The notes below the pieces were generated by a model that was not told the origin of the DNA, did no database searches, and worked only from the letters and a program-made list of their open reading frames with translations. This document shows, piece after piece, positions 8,322 to 17,175 of a stretch of 64,000 bases of DNA; positions within the stretch are counted from its first letter, which is position 1, and every line of letters starts with the position of its first letter. A program made the position numbers and the translations under genes. The stretch spans positions 38,513 through 102,512 of the forward strand of contig QHTE01000010.1 of assembly GCA_003220685.1 (NCBI GenBank). Reading direction: 5' to 3'. The stretch comes from Candidatus Rokuibacteriota bacterium (lineage in GTDB: Bacteria; Methylomirabilota; Methylomirabilia; Rokubacteriales; CSP1-6).

Positions 8322-8632
8322 TTGACCAGGAAAGAGAAGCTCCCTTCCCTCTTGTGCCCGTCCCGCGCGACGACCTTCCAGAACACGCGATAGCGTCCGG
8401 GCAGGAGCCGCGGCAGCCCGACCTCGACCAGCGTGTCGTCGGCCGGGTTCCGGTGGGCGTCATTCTTGTCCACCCGGCGCTTGTCCTCGGTCTCGACCCG
8501 GACCTCGAGGAACATCTTCTCGACCGGGCCGTCGAACCAGATGCGCACCTGCGCGGGCGACTCGGCGAGGTTGGCCGACATCCGCGGCTCGGTGCGGCTG
8601 ACGAACGCGTGCGCTCCCACCTCGAGCGGCAA
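8318..8632 (-). CDS. CopC-domain periplasmic copper protein (true start upstream or non-canonical)
   Basis: The mature part HAFVSRTEPR followed by ESPAQVRIWFDGPVEKMFLEV is a CopC/YcnJ-type beta-sandwich, with the N-terminal His that normally serves as a copper ligand after signal cleavage. The first usable start in frame is TTG at 8632, but the same frame extends upstream with a typical signal peptide (RRRAARAGALAAALALLPL) back to about 8700 and no ATG, GTG or TTG; an in-frame TAG closes it further upstream. Translation therefore begins at a rare codon such as CTG, or a small error removed the start. Forms an operon with CopD-cytochrome c. Confidence 0.72.
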   Translation of the reverse strand: MPLEVGAHAFVSRTEPRMSANLAESPAQVRIWFDGPVEKMFLEVRVETEDKRRVDKNDAHRNPADDTLVEVGLPRLLPGRYRVFWKVVARDGHKREGSFSFLVK

Positions 8633-8726
8633 GAGCGCGAGGGCCGCCGCGAGGGCGCCGGCCCGGGCGGCGCGGCGCCTACTCCCACGACTCTGCAGCC
8701 GAGCGCCGTCGATGGAGTCCGTGGCC

Positions 8727-10268
8727 TCAGCCTACAACATCGTAGGGCCTCATCATGTCGTTGTCCTCGTGCTCGAAGATGTGGCAGTGGAACACGTAGC
8801 GGAGCTTCTCGCCCCGGCGGACGGGCGTGCCGCTCGGCAGGTCGAAGCTCATGATCACGCGCGTCACCTCGCCCGGCATCGATTTGACGGTGTCCTTGAA
8901 AGCCGGCCGCTCGTTCGCCGGCGGTGTCAGGCGCGGCCCGGTGAACACGAGACGGCTCGGATACTGCGTCGGGTCGAACGGCTGCCGGTCGAGGATCTAG
9001 AACTGCACCAGATGGATGTGGATGGGATGCGCGTCGCCCGTGGTGTTGATGATGCGCCAGATCTCGACCGAGCCCGCCCGCGGCGTCTCGGTGACCGGAT
9101 CGGCCCACGGCGCGTTGATCAGCGCGATGATCGGGTTCTCGAACGGCGGGTCCGAGTCGAGCTCGCTGAGTACCAGATCGCGGGTCCGCACTGACGTGCG
9201 CGGATCGATCAGCGGTACCGGCGCGAGCGTCCGTGGCACGGAGCCGTCGTCGCGCCCGCTCAGGCGCCTGGTGACCTTGAACAGCATCACGTTGGTCGGG
9301 ATGATGTCCTCGCCATCCGGGAACGGCGCCTTCGCGTCGTTGTTGAGCACGAACGATTTCCCCTCGGCGCCGCCGAAGTCGATGACCACGTCGAAGCGCT
9401 CGGCGACGCCGATCGTGAGATCGGTCAGCCGGACGGGCGCCGGCAGGAATCCCCCGTCGGTGCCGATCTGGATGAACGCGGGCCCAGGGCGCCCGTTCGG
9501 CGTCCCGTCGGGGTGCGCCTCGTTGAGCGTGAGGTGGTAGAAGCGCGCGTTCGACGCGTTCAGGATGCGGAAGCGATACTTCCGCGGCTCGACCTCGAGG
9601 AACGGCCACACCCTGCCGTTGACCAGCACCGTGTCGCCGAAGAACTCCGGGATCCACACGGGCGGCACGCGCGGATCCGGATCGCCGCCGTTGTCCTCGG
9701 TCGGGTACAGGAGGGAGCCGTCGGGGTTGAAGAACCGATCCTGGATGGTCAGCGGGATCTCGAACGGCCCGTCGGGAAGATCGAGGCGGCCCTCGACGCT
9801 GTCGCGAAGCAGGTAGACCCCCTGGAGCCCGGCGTAGTTGTTGAGGCGCGTCGCCCCGAGCGCGTGGTCGTGGTACCAGAGCTGCGTGGCCGCCTGATCG
9901 TTCGGATAGTGATAGGTCCGCTGCTCGAAGAACGGCCCGGTCTGCGCGAAGCCGTTCGTGAGCCACGCCTCGGGATAGCCGTCGCTCTCCGAGAGCACCT
10001 TGTGCCCGTGCAGATGGACGACGGTCCGCACCGCCGGCTCTCGGTTGACGCCGTGCAGTGTCTCGTCGATCGGGAACATGTGGCGACTCGGCAGATTGTT
10101 TATCCAGCGCACGGCGATGGGCTGGCCGCGCCGCGCCTCGAACGTGGGGCCGATGCAGCGCTCGGGAGAATCCTCGATGCCGTCGGGTGAGTCAATGGGT
10201 GAAATGCCTGAAAAACGATTTCTCACTCTTGAGATCGTACATTCCGCGCCGGAGAACAGCTGCGTCAC
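8727..10268 (-). pseudogene. Multicopper oxidase (CotA/bilirubin-oxidase type) interrupted by an in-frame amber codon
   Basis: The reading frame encodes a type-1/2/3 copper oxidase: HLHGHK, WYHDHALG, HPIHIHLVQF and, after the interruption, HCHIFEHEDNDMM, so all four copper motifs are present. A TAG at 8997-8999 falls directly after HLVQF, where family members usually have Gln. The frame then continues unbroken for 90 codons (ILDRQPFDPTQYPSRLVFTG and on) to a stop at 8727. A single C-to-T change of CAG explains it. Without the tail the protein lacks the T1 Cys and several ligands. The N-terminus before IGPTFEARRGQP is also atypical. It lies upstream of copC-copD in the same direction, consistent with copper oxidation. 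Confidence 0.8.
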
Positions 10269-10289
10269 GCGCGCGAAATAGAATGCGGC

Positions 10290-10862
10290 TTACGACTTCG
10301 GCGGGACCACCCAGAGGAACACGTTCGATTTGCGATCTCGCCACGTGACCTGGATGGTCTGGTTCGGCAGCCAGTCGGGGCCCATGTCGTAATCGTGCGA
10401 GACGATGCGCGAGCCGGGCCGCAGCTCGCGCAGGAGCTTCGGACGCAGCCGCTGATTCATGTCGTACGAAAGGTAGAGGGTCACGACGGTGGCGTCCGAG
10501 AGATTGGCCTCGAGCAGATCGTCGGAGCGAAACGTCACACGGTCGCCGACGCCGGCCTTCCGCGCCAGCTCCGTGCTGTACGCGACCAGCCCGGGATCGA
10601 TCTCGATGCCGACCCCGCGCGCGCCGAAATCGCGCGCGGCCGCGATTACGATGCGCCCGTCGCCCGAGCCCAGGTCGTAGACGACGTCATTGGCGTTGAC
10701 GCCGGCGAGCCTCAGCATCTCGGTGACGACGTCGGACGGGGTCTGGACGTACGGGACGTCGGCGCCCGGAGAGAGACACCCGGCGGCGCCCGCGAGCCCG
10801 ACACAGACCAGCAGGGCGAATCGGGCTGGGCGGCGCAGTCCGGATGGAGGCGTCCTGCTCAC
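10290..10862 (-). CDS. Exported SAM-dependent methyltransferase-like lipoprotein
   Basis: A 190-residue protein with a basic N-terminus, hydrophobic stretch and lipobox LAGAAGC, followed by a class I methyltransferase core: VVYDLGSGDGRIVIAAA (motif I), GVGIEIDP (motif II) and a later VVTLYLSYDMNQRLRPKLLREL stretch. SAM is not normally found outside the cytosol, so either the lipobox is cryptic or the protein acts differently. Proteins with this signal-plus-methyltransferase layout occur in several soil phyla with unknown substrates. The preceding large gene on this strand overlaps its start by four bases, giving tight coupling. Confidence 0.72.
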   Translation of the reverse strand: MSRTPPSGLRRPARFALLVCVGLAGAAGCLSPGADVPYVQTPSDVVTEMLRLAGVNANDVVYDLGSGDGRIVIAAARDFGARGVGIEIDPGLVAYSTELARKAGVGDRVTFRSDDLLEANLSDATVVTLYLSYDMNQRLRPKLLRELRPGSRIVSHDYDMGPDWLPNQTIQVTWRDRKSNVFLWVVPPKS

Positions 10863-13212
10863 CGGAGCGTGATCTCGTGCTCGGGCGGTGTCACGCCGAA
10901 CTCTTGAAAACGGCTCTGCTCCGCCGGGAGATAGTCACGACGGAATCTTAGCGCGGGAAGCTCCGGCGCGGCGGGCTGACCCGCAGCCGGTCGGGCGCAG
11001 GCGTTGGCGGGCTTTCGCACGCCCACCAGAGTACTCAAGCTCATCGAAAATTCGTCCTTGTTCCATACGGGTCCCGCGGCCCCCGATTGCGCGAAGACGT
11101 TGACCGTGATGCTCGAGCACGAAGCCGTGGGCGTGCACCCCGAGAAGCAGTTCGGGTCGCCGCGCTGCTCCGTGGTCCCCACGCTGAAGCCGGCGACCAC
11201 GCCGACGGGAGTAAAGCCGACGGACGTATGTGCCGCCGTCAGGGGGGCCCGCTGGCCCGAAGACGTCGTGTCGCGTCCCTCGGCATTGCCGTCGCCAAAG
11301 AAGACGAGGCCGTGCAGGAGGGTACTGTTGCTGATCACCTCTTCACACTGGAGCTCGGGTGGACACGGCGTCGCGATCTGCCCGAGCCCCCTGGTCTCCC
11401 CGAGCGAGGTGACGCGTCGCCACCAGAGGAGCGGAGTCTTGCTCCTGATTCCGTCCAGCGTCTCGACCGTCAGGAACCGCGGGACGTTCGGCACGAGGAC
11501 GCCGCCGCCGCCGAAGAACGCCGGCAGGTCGATTCGAATCTCCCATCGAGCCGGGCTGTCGACGACGGATGCTCCCCGGAGCCACGCGACACCGACATCG
11601 ACGTCATCCAGCAGCAGTCGCGCGGCCGGCGTGCCCACGACCCGCGGATCGAACTCCAGGGCGACGCGCCTCAGCTGCCGGCCCGGCTCGCCCGTGGTCG
11701 CGGAGAAGAACGTTCCCCTCGCTCGCTGTTGCCGCTCGTCATTCGATCGTCGCTCCACGAGGATGAGCGTCGAGGAGGCGTTGTCGACCTCCGTCAGGGT
11801 CGTGCGCTGCTCTTCGCCGGTGAACTCCGCCGTCGCCTGCAGGGCGGAGACGACCGGACCAATCGGCTTGACCTTTCCCGTGACGGCGCCCTGCTCGTCG
11901 CCCAAGTTGCCCCGGAAGACGAGCACGTAGGCATGCACGCCGGAGCCGGGCACGAAGCTGACCTGGGCGAACGCTCCCCGGAACAATGCCGTCGTGATCG
12001 TCGCGCCGGCGACGGCGCGTCGCAGACCGTCCTGGTCGTCGGCGTACAGGGTGAATGTCCCATCCATCGTCTCGGCCGTGAGCTCGGGCGGCAAGCTGAC
12101 CGTCAGCAGGCGTCTCTCCGGATCGACGCTGCTCACGTCGACCGTGAAATCGAAGTCGCTCCGGAAGAAGTAGTTCAGCAGGCCGGCCGAATAGGCGACG
12201 GCGCGAGGAATCAGGTGCGCGGCGTAGTCTTCGTAGACATTGTCGTCGAGGATGAACCCGCCGAGCTGTTGGCCACGGAACAGGAGGCGCTCGTAGAGAG
12301 CGCCCTCCGCGACGAAGTGGCCGATCGCATCCCCGTCGGTCGTCTTGGGGAAGTAACGCCGCGCGCCGGGCGTGCCGACGGGCGGATCGAAGACCGCCGG
12401 GCCCAGGCTCTCGCGGCGAGGCAGCGCGAACCCCCGGAAGATCGTGTCGTCGCTCACGTAGCCGCCACTGGTGTATTCGGCCAGACCGGCCTCAGCCCCC
12501 GTCGCATACGATTGAACGGTCCCGGCGAACCGGTCGCCGTCGATGAGCCTCGCGACCGGCACCGGCGCCTGCGGGTCGTCGGTCAAGGTGAAGATGGAGC
12601 TCGCCGGCAGGATCGACGGAGCGGCCAGGAACGCGGCGAACCGGGACCGCAGTGCCGCGTCGCGGCTCGACCGCAGCTCCTCGATGCGAGCTTCGTAGCC
12701 GTCGCGGATCAGATGCGGATCCTCGCGCGTGTGTGCCGGCGATGTCGCGTCCTGAACCATGTGCATCACGTGGCCGAGCGCGCGAGCGGTGTCGGCGAGC
12801 GCCTGCTCACGCGCCGCGGGCACCGGCGAGGTCAAGAACTCGAACAGACGCTGGCGAGCGACTGACCATGACCACGTGCCGCCGAGGCCTTGATCTGGAT
12901 TCTGCTGCCAGTAGATCGACGACTGCCCGATGAGCCCGCCGGCGTTGGCCCACGGCTTGAGCGGGTTGTGGAAATGGTTGAGGGACCGGATCGCCGGGAA
13001 GTCCTCGCGGGTAGCGCCGGTCGCGATCCAGGTCTGGATGCTTTGTCCGTTGACGACGATCGCCGCACCCAAGTCGATTCGGTACTGCGTTTTCAAGATC
13101 TCTCCGCGTGAGTGATTGGTGCATACGACAGGGCCGGCTCGGCCAGTCCCATCAGGAGCCCGAACGCGCCGGCTGTGCCAGCCACCACGACGAATCTGTC
13201 GAGCTGATTCAC
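10859..13212 (-). pseudogene. Large secreted phospholipase-C-like protein, signal peptide separated by a frameshift
   Basis: The start is a GTG at 13212 giving a 39-residue segment with a signal peptide (FVVVAGTAGAFGLLMGLAEPALS) and SYAPITHAE, then TGA at 13093-13095. In another frame the gene continues from about 13108 with KTQYRIDLGAAIVVNGQSI and runs to 10859, about 740 more residues. The frames join if one AG of a GAGAGA run is removed. The body contains SLNHFHNPLKPW and ALGHVMHMVQDATSPAHTRE, a His/Asp pattern like zinc-dependent phospholipase C/S1-P1 folds, followed by beta-rich C-terminal domains. Exported hydrolase is the likely role; substrate unknown. First of the run of exported-protein genes ending with the lipoprotein methyltransferase. 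Confidence 0.66.
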
Positions 13213-13221
13213 ATGACCTCC

Positions 13222-13821
13222 CTACGGCTGACGGCGGCTGCCATAACCAAGAGCCCTTCGCTCTTCCCCGATTGCCTTCTGCAGGAGCGGTCGTCTTTCG
13301 AGTGGAACGGTCAGCACATGCACCTCCAGATGTTTGAGGTATTCCTTCCTCTGGTCTGCAGTGAGTCGCCTCGGCAGCTCCAGCACGATTCCGTCGAGCT
13401 GCAGGAGCTGAGCTTCTGTTCGAAGCGCCTCGCGCTTCTCTTTGGGCCACGTCTGCGATCCGCTGTAGCCCGGCCACTCGTAGTCCCCGTAACCGGACTT
13501 GAACATCGCGACGAATGGCCCGCGGAAGAACACCAGCGGATTCAGGCTGAAGAACCGGCGCGACTCGATCGTGAAACGACCGTCCGTGTCGGTGAGGACT
13601 TCCTGAGAGTCGCGGTACTCCTCGCTCGGGCCTCCGAAGCTCCTGACGTGCCGCGTCCACCAGGCCAGCACGACCACGCCTTCGAGGGGCTGCTTCGTCC
13701 CGCCGTCGACGACCTGCGCCTGCCACGGCCCGGCCGCCTCGGCGCTCGGCAGCACGCCAGGCTGGAACACCAGGGGAATGAGCAAGACCAGCCCGGCGAG
13801 AGCGGCAGCGCGCGTCGTCAT
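13222..13821 (-). CDS. Secreted protein with carboxypeptidase-regulatory-like domain
   Basis: A 199-residue protein with signal peptide (AAALAGLVLLIPLVFQPGVLPSAEA) and a mature start WQAQVVDGGTKQPLEGVVVLAWW. It then reads SQEVLTDTDGRFTI, the pattern of carboxypeptidase-regulatory-like or transthyretin-like beta-sandwich domains. A helical basic C-terminus follows (LTADQRKEYLKHLEVHVL). No catalytic motif. It sits between the propeller protein at 13822 (1 bp apart) and the phospholipase-like gene, all transcribed leftward, so the three probably act together at the cell surface. Function unknown. Confidence 0.68.
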   Translation of the reverse strand: MTTRAAALAGLVLLIPLVFQPGVLPSAEAAGPWQAQVVDGGTKQPLEGVVVLAWWTRHVRSFGGPSEEYRDSQEVLTDTDGRFTIESRRFFSLNPLVFFRGPFVAMFKSGYGDYEWPGYSGSQTWPKEKREALRTEAQLLQLDGIVLELPRRLTADQRKEYLKHLEVHVLTVPLERRPLLQKAIGEERRALGYGSRRQP

Positions 13822-16152
13822 TCAGAACGACCGCACGCGCCAGAATCCGTCTGCGTCGACGTGGAACCTCACCTCGAAAGACTTGAGAATGCCGGCATCC
13901 GTGCGGCTCATCTCGAAGATCGCTTCCAGGCCGCGCGTACGAACGAATCTCACATCGGTGAGGATCGCGTCGACCGCCGGCAGATCCGGAATGAGCGCGG
14001 TGAACGCCTGCTGATAGCGGCTCCGCGAGCGCTCGGAGATCTGGGTCAGGGCCTGGGCGATATCGCCGCGGCGCAGCGCGTCCCGCAGAGAGGTCCACTT
14101 GGCCTGAAGCAGCGTGTCGAGGCCCGCGCGATCGAAGACTTGCACGACGCCGGGGACTGCGGTTCGCCGCCCCTGGGTATCGGTGACGCTCACGACGGGC
14201 AGATAGAGACCGGGGTGCCCATAGACGAATGCCTGCTCGGCCAGGCGCTGGCCCACGAAGTCGATCGTGCCATTGCCGACGGAGTCGACCTGGATCGTCG
14301 CCGAATCCGGCACGCCGAGCAGCGTGAATGACACGGTCAGTGGGGCCACGCCGCTCTGGGGGGTGGTGACGAGCAGAAACGGTGATTCCGGCGTGGCGAT
14401 CACCGTGACGGACACCTCCTGGGTGGCGACGACGCCGGCGGCGGTGGTGGCCACGACCTGAAGGCGAGTCGTGCCCGGAGTCAGCGGAACGAGCGCGGCG
14501 AACGTGCTTCCGTGGACCGCGGCGGCGGTCCCGTTGACGGTTATCGCGACCTCCTGGCCCACGCTCGCGATCGTGCCGCGGACGAGGCGGAGCCCGGCGG
14601 GCAGCGTGTCTCCGGGTGCGGGCTCGGCCAGCGCGAGCCGGGACAGGCTGACCGTAAAGCTCGTCGCCGCCGGCGTGGGATCGACGTTCCCCGCTCGATC
14701 TTGCGCCACGACCGCGAACGCGTGCGCCCCGTCGGCGACGTCCTGGAGCGTGACGGACCGCGAGCCCGAGAACTCGCCGAACGGTCGGTCGTCGATGCGC
14801 CACGCGAACAGGAGATCGTCCGGTGCGGTGACATCGTCCGTGCCCGTGAACGTGAATGCGACCGTGGTCGCGTCGGTAGGGCTCGGCGGCCGGCTGGTCA
14901 GGATGGTCTCCGGTGGAACGTCATCGTGCCGGACCACTACCTCGGCCGGCGCGCCGGTCAGGCCATCGCCACGATACGAGGTCACGAACACCTCGATCGT
15001 GGTCTCGGCGTTCAACGTCAGCGGAATCGTCAACGCGAACCGTCCATCTACTCCGCTCTGGGCCGTGAACAGACCGCTCCCACCGTCGACACGACCGTCG
15101 ACTCGCGACTCGCGCAACACGGCGCCACGCACGACGACTGAGGGCTGGTTCGTGGTCGTGGCAAGCGGGTCGAGCGCGGGCGCAGCCGGCGACATGAAAC
15201 GAATGACGCGACCCGAAGCTCCGTCCGCGAGGTACAGGTTGCCCGCCGAGTCGAAGGCCAGGCCGTTCGGACGATCGAGATCTCCCGCGAACAGGCTGAC
15301 CCGACCGTCGGGATGCAGCTTCGCGACCGCCCGCCCGACGCGCTGGCCCGTCAGGCCGAGCTCCTGAGTGGTCACGAACAGCGCCCCCAAACGATCCTGC
15401 GCGAGTGCCGTCGGTCTCGCTAAGCTGCCGGTGTGGCCGAGTGGAGCGGGAACCCCGGCGCGCACGCCCGGCAGGACCGGAATGCGGAACACCGCGCCGT
15501 CCGCCGTCGCGTCGCCGCGACGACCGTCTGTCGCCGTATAGAGCATTCCGTCACCGGCCACGATGCCTCGCACACCCCGAAAGCCGTCGGCGAAGACCGT
15601 GAGGGCGCCGGTCGTGGTGAGCGCCAGGATCACCTCGGGCTCCGCGGACTCGTCGTCGGGCTCTGGATCCGTGCCCCCCGTGAGCCGGCGGGCGGCCACG
15701 AACACGGTCCCGTCTTCGGCGACGTCGAGCCAGCGCGGCTGCTTGACCCCTGACACCAAGGTGATGCGCGAGCCGTTGGCGTCGCGCCGGGTGATCCGGC
15801 CGGCTCGCTCCTCGGCGACGAGCAGCCGGCCTTCGAGGTCGAAGGCGAGGCCGACGGGGCGCTCGAGCCCTCGCATCACGACGGTCGCGGACTGATCCGG
15901 GGCGATGCGTGTCACGGTTCCGGCGGCACGATCGCTCACGTACACCGCGTCCTGAGAATCCACGGCCACACCGCGCGGCTGGAGGAACCCGCGAGCCCAG
16001 ACGCTCGTCGCGGCCAGCGCCACCGGCGAGACGCCGGCAGCGGTTGGCGCTTGTGTGGCGGCGGGTGAGGACGCCAGGAAGATCAGGCCCACGAGTGCGG
16101 GCCGTGAAATGCGCGCTGCCTGCCTGACGAGTGTGCTCGCGATGTGGGGCAT
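13822..16152 (-). CDS. Secreted NHL-type beta-propeller with Ig-like and PKD-like domains
   Basis: A 776-residue protein with an N-terminal signal (ALVGLIFLASSPAATQA). Residues about 45-340 hold repeated blades such as FLQPRGVAVDSQDAVYVSDR, GLERPVGLAFDLEGRLLVAE and LDRPNGLAFDSAGNLYLADG, typical NHL/SMP-30-like propeller repeats. From about 400 there are Ig-like modules (VPPETILTSRPPSPTDATTV, AGNVDPTPAATSF) and a PKD-like segment (QSGVAPLTVSFTLLGVP). The last 110 residues form a helical domain seen in secreted proteins of soil bacteria. Probably surface or extracellular and binding; no catalytic residues seen. First gene of the leftward exported-protein cluster. Confidence 0.75.
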   Translation of the reverse strand: MPHIASTLVRQAARISRPALVGLIFLASSPAATQAPTAAGVSPVALAATSVWARGFLQPRGVAVDSQDAVYVSDRAAGTVTRIAPDQSATVVMRGLERPVGLAFDLEGRLLVAEERAGRITRRDANGSRITLVSGVKQPRWLDVAEDGTVFVAARRLTGGTDPEPDDESAEPEVILALTTTGALTVFADGFRGVRGIVAGDGMLYTATDGRRGDATADGAVFRIPVLPGVRAGVPAPLGHTGSLARPTALAQDRLGALFVTTQELGLTGQRVGRAVAKLHPDGRVSLFAGDLDRPNGLAFDSAGNLYLADGASGRVIRFMSPAAPALDPLATTTNQPSVVVRGAVLRESRVDGRVDGGSGLFTAQSGVDGRFALTIPLTLNAETTIEVFVTSYRGDGLTGAPAEVVVRHDDVPPETILTSRPPSPTDATTVAFTFTGTDDVTAPDDLLFAWRIDDRPFGEFSGSRSVTLQDVADGAHAFAVVAQDRAGNVDPTPAATSFTVSLSRLALAEPAPGDTLPAGLRLVRGTIASVGQEVAITVNGTAAAVHGSTFAALVPLTPGTTRLQVVATTAAGVVATQEVSVTVIATPESPFLLVTTPQSGVAPLTVSFTLLGVPDSATIQVDSVGNGTIDFVGQRLAEQAFVYGHPGLYLPVVSVTDTQGRRTAVPGVVQVFDRAGLDTLLQAKWTSLRDALRRGDIAQALTQISERSRSRYQQAFTALIPDLPAVDAILTDVRFVRTRGLEAIFEMSRTDAGILKSFEVRFHVDADGFWRVRSF

Positions 16153-16295
16153 GCGCGAGCAAGTTGCAGCGGCGATGCCACGGGGAGGCGGGTCGGGGAT
16201 GCCGACGGCGAGCGAGATTCGCGCGCGTTACCTCTGGCGGAAGCTCGAGGGCTGCCCACGCTCGTGGGCACAGTGCCCGGAGCGTGTTGCGTTCT
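16153..16295. other. Short intergenic gap
   Basis: About 140 bp separating the propeller gene from the next minus-strand gene. It must hold the promoter of the exported-protein cluster, but no clear -35/-10 pair was recognised by eye. Confidence 0.3.
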
Positions 16296-16895
16296 CTAGG
16301 CCAGCTCGTGCGCGACGAAATCTCTGGCGAGAACGACAAGATCGCGGAACGCACGGGCGCCATACAAGCCGGCGTTCGCCTCGCGGATGCGAGCGGCTCC
16401 CCGGCGAAGGAAGCGATAGACTTCCGTGAGCTCTTCGAGCTTCGGCTGGCGATCGGCCCTCACCAGCGCGTTCGTCAGCTCGACCAACACCTGGTGCGGC
16501 CGGGCATGGTGGATGTGGGGGTCGATGCCGTTGAGATCGCTCAGCGAGCGCTGCAGCCGAAACCGGCGCGCCTCGAACACGAACCATTCGTGCCTCAGCT
16601 TCTGGCGCCGCCTTCGCCCGACCGCCAGTCCCAGCTCGAAGGGCATGTTGAAGCGCGGCGCGCCGCCTCTGACATCGATGCGGCTCAGGTCGTGGAAGGA
16701 ATAGCGGCAGGCCGCGATCATCTCGAGGATACGATCCAGTCGCGGATTGGGGCCCGGCAGCTCCAGGGTCGCGCGCGGCCTGAGGCCGAAACCGCAGAGC
16801 CCGGCAATCAGAGCCAGGAACAGCTGCTCGTAGCGAGCATCGTAGGGAACGTTCAGGAAGGCGTTGTAACGAGAGTAGCGTTCGGGAATACGGAG
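16296..16895 (-). CDS. Conserved hypothetical protein, NVPYD/FNMPFELGLA family
   Basis: The frame is open from a TAG at 16896-16898 to a stop at 16296, up to 199 residues. It reads ERYSRYNAFLNVPYDARYEQ, then ATLELPGPNPRLDRILEMIA, RYSFHDLSRIDV and APRFNMPFELGLAVG. This matches a conserved family in soil bacteria with a Rossmann/TIR-like look (FxNxPYDxxYExLF; HDLSR; PRFNMPFELG). The only ATG is internal at 16721 and would discard the conserved N-terminus, so initiation is at a non-ATG codon or the start was lost. Family function unknown; the pattern suggests nucleotide binding. Its neighbour at 16904 begins just upstream and may be a partner. Confidence 0.55.
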   Translation of the reverse strand, partial: LRIPERYSRYNAFLNVPYDARYEQLFLALIAGLCGFGLRPRATLELPGPNPRLDRILEMIAACRYSFHDLSRIDVRGGAPRFNMPFELGLAVGRRRRQKLRHEWFVFEARRFRLQRSLSDLNGIDPHIHHARPHQVLVELTNALVRADRQPKLEELTEVYRFLRRGAARIREANAGLYGARAFRDLVVLARDFVAHELA

Positions 16896-16903
16896 CTACT
16901 GCA

Positions 16904-17137
16904 CTAGCGCGAAGTCGCACCCGCCGTCGCCGGCCGGGCCCTCTTCGCTGTCATGGAATGGCCCCGCGGCGGCCTCGGTTTCCGGGCGCTCGCCGCCTTG
17001 CGGTCCTTCTTACGGCCCTCGCCGAGCAGAAGCTCGAAGAGCGCGGCGAGCTGCCGCATGCGCTCCTTCGTGACCCCGAGCGCCTTGCCGGTCGACGCGC
17101 GCGAGGGATACGGCGTGTCGATCCTCGCCTTCTTCAC
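16904..17137 (-). CDS. Small basic hypothetical protein, 77 aa
   Basis: Starts MKKARIDTPYPSRASTGKAL and continues with GVTKERMRQLAALFELLLGE, a helix-turn-helix-like segment, then a Lys/Arg/Pro-rich tail. Nucleic-acid binding is plausible from the GKALGVTKERM helix pattern. It ends 8 bp before the conserved hypothetical gene on the same strand, so they are probably co-transcribed. Small HTH-like protein plus unknown effector is an arrangement seen in toxin-antitoxin or regulatory pairs, but nothing here proves that. Confidence 0.5.
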   Translation of the reverse strand: MKKARIDTPYPSRASTGKALGVTKERMRQLAALFELLLGEGRKKDRKAASARKPRPPRGHSMTAKRARPATAGATSR

Positions 17138-17175
17138 AAACCCAAGCTACGCCGCTCCGGAAGGCCTTGTCAATT

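Noticed and set aside
8997..8999. Amber codon as pyrrolysine
   Set aside because: The position is Gln in the family and one base change explains it; no sign of Pyl genes in the window.
7057..9966. 969-codon minus-strand frame across the copper block
   Set aside because: Arg/Pro-rich shadow of CopD, CopC and the oxidase in another frame of the same strand.
13093..13095. TGA in the phospholipase-like gene as selenocysteine
   Set aside because: The frame after this TGA is not the protein's frame, and no Cys/Sec-type motif surrounds it.
16131..16907. Plus-strand frame of 258 codons
   Set aside because: Antisense shadow of the conserved NVPYD-family gene.
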